The translations under genes and the position numbers were made by a program. The notes beneath the pieces were generated by a model. It had not been told where the DNA came from. It was given only the letters and a program-made list of their open reading frames with translations, and ran no database searches. 64,000 nt of DNA from Bicyclus anynana. Its lineage: Eukaryota > Arthropoda > Insecta > Lepidoptera > Nymphalidae. Below are positions 56,549-64,000 of the stretch, piece by piece. The stretch is from the NCBI RefSeq assembly GCF_947172395.1, contig NC_069083.1, positions 4,992,501 through 5,056,500 of the forward strand. The letters are read 5' to 3'. Position 1 is the stretch's first letter. Each line of letters begins with the position of its first letter.

Positions 56549-59500
56549 ATGGGACTTTATAGTGTAGTGAGCGCTTTTGCGCTTGTGGCGTTAGCTTACG
56601 CTTCGGTAAGCGATAACGACATCGAAGGCGGGGAGAGAGTTGTGCTGGTCGCGCCGGTTTTGGCGCCGCCCAGGGACTCAAGGACCCATGTCACTGACCG
56701 GGCGCGCCAGTTCCCGATATTGGTGCTCCTCGCTCAGAAGAATCCGCCGCCGAAAGAGCCCCAGGCTAAATCGCTGGGTGTTGACCCGCAACCTATTTAT
56801 GTTCAGGTAACTTGTGAAAGTTATATTTAGATCAAGTGTTCGGAAAAAGAGTAAAGTGTTGCATTGTTGTTTGCCTTTTTAAGTTTTTGTGATTTATTTT
56901 TAAACTTTTACGTTGGCAAAAAAAATAAAACTGAACTAAAAGCTGAATTTTTTACATCTGTGTGAAAGAATAATGACAAACTAGCGGACGTTTGCGAGTT
57001 CGATGTAAGCCCTCATTCGCACGAGGCTTTTTTTAACGGGCGATAAAAAAGCATTCAAATATAGTATGAAGTTAAATGAAAGTCTATTTTACAACGCCCA
57101 AAATTGAAAATCCAACACTGTTCGAAAAAAGCGTCGTGTTTTAAAAACGCTGTCGTGAGAATATAATATACTTGGGAATGCATAAAAAAAACTCTCGTGC
57201 GAATATGGGTTGTTTTTCATTATACATGACCAAGTTTTAGAAGATTGTAAAAAGGAGATATATAATCTACTTTCTTCTAATTTCGCCAAAGTTTTCGTCA
57301 AAAAAGATCGCCATCGCGAACTCTATTTACACGTGCTACTTAAAGATTATACTTATAGATGTATTTGCTATAGAAAATAATTTAATAAGCAATGTTAAAG
57401 CAAGCTACATAACAGATAACAACAAACAACCTTGATACTTGCTTACATCTAAAGACTATGAGTATTTAATTACTAATGAATAGCTTCGGTTCTATTAGCT
57501 GGACACATCGCGTTTCTATCCATAATTATATTTAATTTAGATTAGTATACTTTGTAGTTATAATTAACTAACAAAACCCTTGATAACCCGCTGAATTCCC
57601 ATTCCCATGGGAATACAGGGATGAAATATGTTACTCCCTGAAAATGTAGCTTTTCATCGGTCTAGTAGTTTCAGAGCCTATGAATGCAAACAAACAAATC
57701 TTTCCTCTCCATGTTAATATATAAATGCGAAAGGTTGTCTTGACGTACAAAGATGAAATTGGGCAGGGAGGTAGTTTTACAGTTAGTAGACGCCGGATTA
57801 AAGAGAAGCTTAAGGGCGGAGAAAGTCGCAAAGGTCCGCTAGTATTAAATACTACCGGTCAAGCATCGCTTTGCAGTCACGTAAGCAACCAATGGCAAGA
57901 AAGCTACCGCCGACAAACAGGGTTTTTAGCAGCTTATGCATAACGATTAGTATAGAGAGATTTTTCGTTTCTTCCAGAAATTAGAAGACCAGCAGAGATC
58001 TGGTCAATTGAATAGGCAAAAGCGTCACCTGCACAAGTTATTGGGACTTGGGGGTGGGATTTCGTTTGGAGGAGGCTTTGGTTATGGCGGCGGAGGCGGC
58101 TATGGTGGTGGATACGACTACGAGGGGTACAAGGGACATGGTCATGGGGGATATGGTCATGGGGGATATCAGGGCGGTTATCAAGAGCCCACGAAGACTA
58201 TCGTCGTTGAAGTTGTGAAAGAACGAGGTAATTCATTATTTTATATCTTTAATACTATCGTAATTACATATTAAAACGTTCCAATAATTTCCGTAACGTA
58301 AGACAACATTTTTTTAAATATTTCTTATACCATTGCATAGAATAAATATTATGTACAACCATGGCAGAAATGTTTACACAACACTTTTAAGCACATTTAT
58401 GTAGATAGGTGCAATAGCCAAAAAAAATTGAAAATCATCTAACACCTCAATCAGAAGTAGATAGATTTTATCACAACACATATTACAAAATATTCCGTTT
58501 TATTGTGATTTTTACTGTTGTTTGGTTTATTGAATTTTTTACAACTCACACACAATACGTAGGTCTTATTACTGTTTTATACCCGACTTAATAATATGTT
58601 TGTGTTTTCTACTCATAAACGATAAATAAAGCTAAATACATGGTTTTCTTTTAGGTCATCATCACGGTCATCACGGTGGATACGGTGGGGGCAACTATGG
58701 CGGCGGTGACGGTGGTTTTGGCGGTGGTTACGGCGGTGGTTACGGCGGTGGTTTTGGCGGCGGTTACGGCGGTGGATACGGCGGAGGCGGCGGCGGAGGT
58801 GGCGGTGGCGGCGGCGGAGGCGGCGGTGGCGGAGGCGGTGGTTACGGTGGGGGATACAACAGTGGGGGTGGGGGATACAACAGTGGCTATGAAGGCGGAC
58901 ATGGGGGATATGGCGGCGGAGGCTGCGGGGGTGGATGCGGTGGTAACTACGGCGGCGGGGGTAAAGCAACTGCCACAGCTACTGCGACGGCAACAGCTAC
59001 TGCGAATGCTAACTCCGGGTAAGTTGTACTTTTAATAGTAGAGGAGCCGAAGAGGGGATTTTTGCAGTTACTCGAGCGCGGCAGATAAACATAAGGGACT
59101 ATACCTTACACTTTGTCGAGTACCTCCACCGAGTATGAGCCCTTAATATAAAAAAAACTAACTTCATAAATACTCAACCAGCACGTCAGATTAAGATAAG
59201 GTAGGTGAGTTGATAGCTAAAAACTATACATTTCGAAAATCTGACGATTTGAGCGTAACGTAATGGAATGGGAGGGTTTCAAAGTTACAAAATTAAACCC
59301 TTATATTTTAGTACTCGAGGTACGAGTGCGATTAATTTTTTACTTATTTTTAAGGAAATAATCTCCTAATTAATCGCTAAAATTTTCATACAATTTCAGT
59401 AATCCAAAGTAATAAAAATTGTTTTTAAAGTCTGTAGTTTTTTTTTCCACCGCTAAAAGCGGAAAAAGTAAATAACCATTTATTCTTCCTATAATTTAAT

Positions 59501-60102
59501 CTACCAAATGTAATCGGTCTCAATGACGCTCGAGTAACTGCAAATTTAGCATCCCGGACTCCCCTACTATAATAGTTTAAGTAGATTAATTAAAACATTC
59601 TAAAGAGATATAAGTAACTGAATAGTACTGGTTGAGCACAATTTTATCCATCAGAAATTCACTTGGATAGAAAAATTAAACTTCTGTCAATGTTTATTCT
59701 TACTCTATGGCGACTAAAGAGGTTATCAAAGTTTTAATTTAAATTTCGAAGTGTCTTGCACATAGAAAGCTGTTTAGTGAAAAACACATTTATTGAGAAA
59801 AGTACTATACAAGCCTTGGGCGGTACTAGGCATTGACGGACTTACGTATGTGTGCCTCGGCTTCGTCTCGGCCCACATTCACACGTTCGTCCAATAATAC
59901 CTCTCTTGCCGGCCGCTGCGACAATACAATACGGAAGAATTATTTATATTTTGAAGACCATAACTAATAAAATCACAAAACACCTATTTAACTTATGTTA
60001 TCTAACTTATGGTACCCTACTCGTGAACTTATTAACCTTTATTTCATCACGCTTAAGCAATAAAAACCATTTTTTTTTGTTTCCAGGTACAAAAAACGTT
60101 AA
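56549..60102 (+). CDS. Gene 6: secreted Gly-rich protein with VLVAP module, 295 aa
   Basis: Exons 56549-56806, 57978-58227, 58655-59018 and 60087-60102, phases 0, 1 and 2, join in frame. Residues 1-18 are a signal peptide (MGLYSVVSAFALVALAYA). Residues 29-86 are the module shared with gene 4 (ERVVLVAPVLAPPRDSRTHV ... PQPIYVQ). KLEDQ (87-91) opens exon 2, then a furin-like RQKR (99-102), a Gly/Tyr/His-rich part (GLGGGISFGGGFGYGGG; HGHGGYGHGGYQGGYQ) and TIVVEVVKERG. Exon 3 codes HHHGHH, GGYGGGFGGGY repeats, a run of 21 Gly (212-232), two Cys (260, 264) and an Ala-Thr repeat (274-286). The last exon adds only GYKKR. It resembles glycine-rich cuticle and silk proteins by composition; exact family unknown. 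A second module-bearing gene (gene 4) lies 14 kb upstream. Confidence 0.85.
57004..57212. mobile_element. Short MITE related to 7732-8545 (intron 1 of gene 6)
   Basis: The ends CCTCATTCGCACGAGGCTT (about 57009) and CTCTCGTGCGAATATGGG (about 57192) are near-inverted. Inner words are AAAGTCTATTTTACAACGC and AAAGCGTCGTGTTTTAAAAACGC. It is non-autonomous. Confidence 0.75.
57590..57710 (+). mobile_element. Helitron-like repeat fragment (intron 1 of gene 6)
   Basis: CCCATTCCCATGGGAATACAGG, CTCCCTGAAAATGTAGC and AATGCAAACAAACAAATC, a diverged relative of the Lep1-like copies. Confidence 0.5.
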
Positions 60103-60106
60103 TAAA
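60101..60106 (+). terminator. Possible polyadenylation signal of gene 6
   Basis: AATAAA overlaps the stop codon (60100-60102). If used, the 3' untranslated part would be only about 20-30 bases. No other AATAAA is obvious in the next 100 bases. Confidence 0.35.
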
Positions 60107-60109
60107 CAT

Positions 60110-60895
60110 TTTAAAAGAAACCTGCCCGATGGATGCTTTATGAATATCAAATTACCTAATTGACATCGTGTTAATTTCACGAACAACGTGTGAAGGCTCT
60201 TTATATTTATTGCTCTGTGATCCTAATTAGTATTAAAACCAAATAACTGTACGTATTTATAGCAATTAGTAACAACTTGCATACAAATTAACTGCCAACA
60301 GCAAGCATAGGATAAAGGGAATGTAAAGAAATGTAGCATGAATGCTAAAGAGCAGCCTTACTCCTTGTAAAGACTTAGTATTCTTTGGGAATATAATGAT
60401 CTTTGCAGCAGTGCCATCTACTCGTACTTTGTATGATAGAATGTTTTCCTATAATTTGAACGTCCACTTCAAAAACACAATGCGAACTGAACCGTGCATA
60501 TAAAAAAATAGTAAATAAGTAATTAAGTAGACTAAGACCTATTGATAACAACACTTATAACAAATACTAAGACATGAAACACTACTATTGTACCTATTTG
60601 ACTATTTGTAATATTTATGATTAAAACTACAAATATTCAGTAATTTATTCTATTTATCGTATTTTGTTTCATGGCTTGATTGAATATAAACCCCTAGAAT
60701 GACAGCGTTTATGAATATTCTACCGAAAAAATATTATGTGAATAAGGTATTTAAGAAACAATATTACGATTAATTAAAAATATACAAAATCTAGTCTAGT
60801 GTTGTTATTTTATACTGACTAATATCTGTATTGTATTTAACCAACAATTTTTTTAACCAACCTCAAAAACTGTATTTAATTATTTTATGTCATTT
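60110..60895. other. Intergenic after gene 6
   Basis: AT-rich sequence with no supported gene or named repeat. Confidence 0.5.
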
Positions 60896-60899
60896 GTAA

Positions 60900-61262
60900 C
60901 TAAGGAGAAGAAGAAGAAGAAGAAATACTTTATTGCACACAAAAATACAATTATAAATTAAAACAATAAAAAGATAAATTAAACTTAGCATGCAAAGGCT
61001 ATTATTACTAAGTAAAAGTAATCTCTACCAGGCAACCCCGGACGAGAGAACTTCCGAAAAAAGAGCGGGAAGGAGGTAGGGGTATTTATTACGCTTACTA
61101 AAACGGCGAACATAAATAGACCCTATAAGTATGACTTAATGGTAAAGTTATACAGGGGAGCTTTAAAATTATAATGAGTGGAAGCCAAGTCATACATCTT
61201 AAGTGATTCATACTAACAATTGTGCTATGAATTACAAGAAGCAGTCTATAAAAACATTTATT
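60900..61262 (-). mobile_element. Probable LINE or SINE 3' end with (GAA)n tail
   Basis: AGAAGAAGAAGAAGAAATAC, then TTTATTGCACACAAAAATAC is a typical reversed retroelement tail. The class is uncertain. Confidence 0.45.
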
Positions 61263-61266
61263 TTAT

Positions 61267-61472
61267 ACTAGTTGACGCTGCGCGGTTTTACCCGCGTGGT
61301 TCCCTTTCCCGTATGAATACAGGGATATATATACCCTATAGCCTTCCTCAATAAATGGATTATCTAATGCAGAAAGAATTTTTCAAATCGGACCAGTAGT
61401 TCCTGATATTATTATTATTAGTGCGTTCAATCAAACAAACAAACTCTTCAGCTTTATAATATTAGTATAGAT
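61267..61472 (+). mobile_element. Lep1-like repeat, full copy
   Basis: ACTAGTTGACGCTGCGCGG through CCTTCCTCAATAAATGG to CTTTATAATATTAGTATAG, with a short TATTATTAT expansion near 61408. Confidence 0.7.
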
Positions 61473-61479
61473 GAGAGAC

Positions 61480-61770
61480 GTGATAGCCTAGTTGATATGA
61501 CCTCTCCCTTCGATACAGAGGGTGTAGGTTCGAATCCGTTCCAGGGCATGCACCTCCTACTTTTCAGTTATGTACATTTTAAGAAATTAAACATCATTTG
61601 TCTCGAACGGTGAAGGAAAAACATCGTGAGTGAAACCTTTACACACATGAGAATTATGTGTGTGAAGTCTGCCAATTCGCACTTGGCCAGCGTGGTGGAC
61701 TAAGGCCTAACCTCTCTCATTCTGAGAGGAGACTCGTGCTCAACAGTGAAGGCGAATATGGGTTGTTAGT
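61480..61770 (+). mobile_element. SINE-1, near full length
   Basis: GTGATAGCCTAGTTGATATG, box B GGTTCGAATCCG, AAACATCGTGAGTGAAACC, GAGGAGACTCGTGCTCAACAG and GAATATGGGTTG. Confidence 0.85.
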
Positions 61771-61774
61771 GACT

Positions 61775-63150
61775 CATCTCAATATAGTTTTTCAATTCCC
61801 AAATAATGCCAAGTTAGATTTACTCATACGAATGCAAAATATAATTTTATGAATGCGAAAGCCCGTTTCTGTGTTACCTTTTCACGAAGCCACGGCTCTA
61901 CCGTGATCTTTTTGTTCCTATGCATTTATCTATTTCAATCTGAAATATTTTCTTGTCTCGTTCTTTCTAGACCCCTTTTTACGTAGCCGGATTAAACTTT
62001 ATTTTATACTTCGAGCAGTGGTGCATTTTCAATTTTGGGCGTTAGATATAGACTTTCATTTAACTTCATACTATATTTATTATTATAGTTATGTAGATGT
62101 ATTTAAGTTTTACGTTAAATAAATAGCTAAGCAATAAACAATCGCTTCAACAGTCGACGTCGACCAAGCTTACCCATCTATGGCTATCATTTTAATTTAA
62201 TTGACTGGTGTAATCACGCCGTAAAATGGAGGTAATTGAATATTTCTTGTTATTAAAGCCGGATACATTGTTACAGACACTTAAGACAGGTGTAAAAACC
62301 ACAATATTATTGTTGGAAAATAAACTCTGGCATTCCTCTCCGGCCTTGTGTAATCATCACGTTAATCCTTAACAATTTATGCGAAAAATAATTATTGGTT
62401 TGTATATAACGTATCTATAAAATATGTTAATGTTAATTACTACTAAACGACCTTTAACATCATTTTAAAGGCTGTCTTTTATACGATTTTTTTAATCTCA
62501 ACGTCTAACACTAAACTAAGTTTGTATGAACAACAAAAAGTTGTATCTTGCAACATAACTTTGCATCTTAGATTTTAAGTTAATACATCACGTTTAGATA
62601 TTCATTGCAGATTCCTAACCCGCTTTCGATAGGTAGGTATTATTTAATGATGTCTCGTATTCAATTGAAGTATGAGTCATACCAAGAATCTGTAACTAGC
62701 GCCTCTTGTGCCGCGATTATAAACTAATCGCCGTGCCATTGTTATAGATATAATTAGGAAATAGAGTATCATAATTATCATTATGGAAATTGAAGAAAAT
62801 GACGATGTGGTTAAATAGGGCCTTTTACATTTTTTATATCAAAATTTCAATTGAAAGAATAGCTCGCATAATTATAGTAGGCGTTACATTATAAAAGTTT
62901 CTATTTAAGTATTTCATGGTTAGGTTAGGTCCGGTTTTCGTGTTATCTACATTGCAACATTCGCGATCGCATTAAAAAATTAATAGAATATATTTATTCT
63001 GTGCCAATCGATTTAAATTTACAGCGTGTTGAAATTATGTAACACTAAATTATGTAGAGTACTAAAATTTTTATTGAGCATATAGCAAAAATAATGTACA
63101 TTGTACTAAATTTCTTAGAAAAATTCAAAGAAAAAAGCAAAAAAAAAAAG
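61775..63150. other. Intergenic, AT-rich
   Basis: A piece at about 62010-62090 (GTGCATTTTCAATTTTGGGCG, ACTTTCATTTAACTTCATAC) matches, inverted, the inside of the MITE at 57004-57212. Nothing else is supported. Confidence 0.45.
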
Positions 63151-63154
63151 AAAA

Positions 63155-63610
63155 AGTGATTTACAATTTTTTAATTACTTCACTGGGATTCGAACGCCGG
63201 TAACTAGATTGATACGTTAGCTTATTTTCGTCATGTATCTCGACTGGAAGCGTGGCGTCTTCTGTAATCCGGCTACTCGGAGGTCGGGTTCGGAGGATGG
63301 TTTGAGGTCGGGAGTCCTGGTGCTGAGTGGCCCATGTTGACCGGACGTCCACACTAAGCCTGGTATTAATATGGACCCCCCAGAGGAGTCTAGGGGGTGC
63401 AGGTTAACTAAGGAGGGGCGAACCGGGCCAGAGGGGAAACCCAGCAGCCAAAAGTCCCCGTATCGGGCAGTAGTGGGATAGCGGCCGGGAGTGGGTGCTC
63501 AGTGACAGCCTGACCAACACAATCAGACCCGATCCTTTTGCTAATTTATTTTGCAATCTCTGAGAGCGATTCCGCCATTTTTCACTCGTCGACGAACACG
63601 TCTTATTCAA
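63155..63610 (-). mobile_element. Probable retroelement remnant, GC-rich
   Basis: Two minus-strand open frames (63161-63352, 63404-63610) lie in a GC-rich island unlike the AT-rich surroundings, with GGACCCCCCAGAGGAGTC and GGGATAGCGGCCGGGAG. Neither frame shows a known domain. A transposon 5' region is the likeliest reading; a small host exon is less likely. Confidence 0.35.
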
Positions 63611-63839
63611 ATTTGAACTTTATCTTTATAGGCGTAGATACCAAAATTAAAATGTGACTAACAGCGAAGTTGCCGTGGTAAGTGGAAACAAACGATGTCA
63701 CAGCGTAACTTTACAGAATGCAGGGACTACAAACAAACTACAAGCAACATTATTAGATTAATTATTTAGTGGTTTACTCATAGAGTTAAATTTTATTTGC
63801 AAATTTTTAATACAAGTTGTAAATACTCGTACTTCAATC

Positions 63840-64000
63840 TCTATTTACATTTACCAGCGGACGCTCCGCAGTTTCAGCTGAGGAGTCCGGTTCTCGTGGA
63901 TATAAAATGAAAGTCCAGTCAAAATCGGTCCAACCGTTTCAGAGGTTAGCAGGAACATATAGACTAACATACATAAATTAAATTTAACATCACCATTCTT
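63840..64000 (+). mobile_element. Helitron-like repeat at the window edge
   Basis: ACCAGCGGACGCTCCGCAG, GGTTCTCGTGGATATAAAATG and TCGGTCCAACCGTTTCAGAGG are typical of the lepidopteran Helitron-like class. The copy reaches about 63980. Confidence 0.5.

Noticed and set aside
58613..58969. Arg/His-rich and Ala/Thr/Val-rich frames around exon 3 of gene 6
   Set aside because: They are other frames of the Gly-codon repeat. Only the Gly-rich frame is joined by splice sites to exons 2 and 4.
1..64000. CRISPR arrays, bacterial operons, viral genes
   Set aside because: The sequence is eukaryotic with spliced genes. No regularly spaced direct repeats with unique spacers and no viral polymerase, capsid or envelope frames were seen.

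Overview
The window is eukaryotic and almost certainly from a butterfly or moth. It is AT-rich, has spliced genes with ordinary GT-AG introns, and is packed with short interspersed repeats of lepidopteran character: tRNA-derived SINEs, Helitron-like 'Lep1/MINE' fragments ending in CTTTATAATATTAGTATAGAT, MITEs, and 5'-truncated LINE ends with ATG-microsatellite tails. A seroin-like gene, a family known from lepidopteran silk, supports this. The species cannot be fixed from the sequence alone.

Genes are few and small. I assembled six, all predicted to be secreted, by joining exons at splice sites that keep the frame. In order they are: (1) a seroin-like gene on the minus strand, 2695-10002; (2) a Ser/Ala/Gly/Asn-rich protein of 244 aa, plus strand, 26452-31342; (3) a Pro/Thr/Glu/Val-rich protein of about 142 aa, plus, 37771-38923; (4) a short protein with a VLVAPxLAP...PQPIYV module, plus, 42653-44364; (5) a Tyr/Asn-rich 131-aa protein in five small exons, plus, 47164-49574; (6) a 295-aa Gly-rich protein that carries the same module as gene 4, plus, 56549-60102. 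Genes 4 and 6 are clear paralogues. Genes 5 and 6 share an exon-end motif and intron phase. Genes 2 and 3 share the hexapeptide FNVKPS. The five plus-strand genes lie in one 34-kb run. This looks like a cluster of fast-evolving structural secretory proteins (silk gland, other gland or cuticle), but tissue and function are inference.

The remaining sequence (more than 90%) is introns and intergenic DNA. It holds at least twelve copies of one tRNA-like SINE (SINE-1 here), three of a second (SINE-2), and eight or more of a third (SINE-3). It also holds ten 3'-end fragments of one RTE-like LINE, about nine Lep1-like fragments, a 1.7-kb foldback element with tandemly repeated arms (11620-13315), several terminal-inverted-repeat elements, and three long near-perfect hairpins. 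CCCTA/TAGGG pentanucleotide arrays sit next to Helitron-like ends. I found no rRNA, true tRNA, CRISPR or viral genes.
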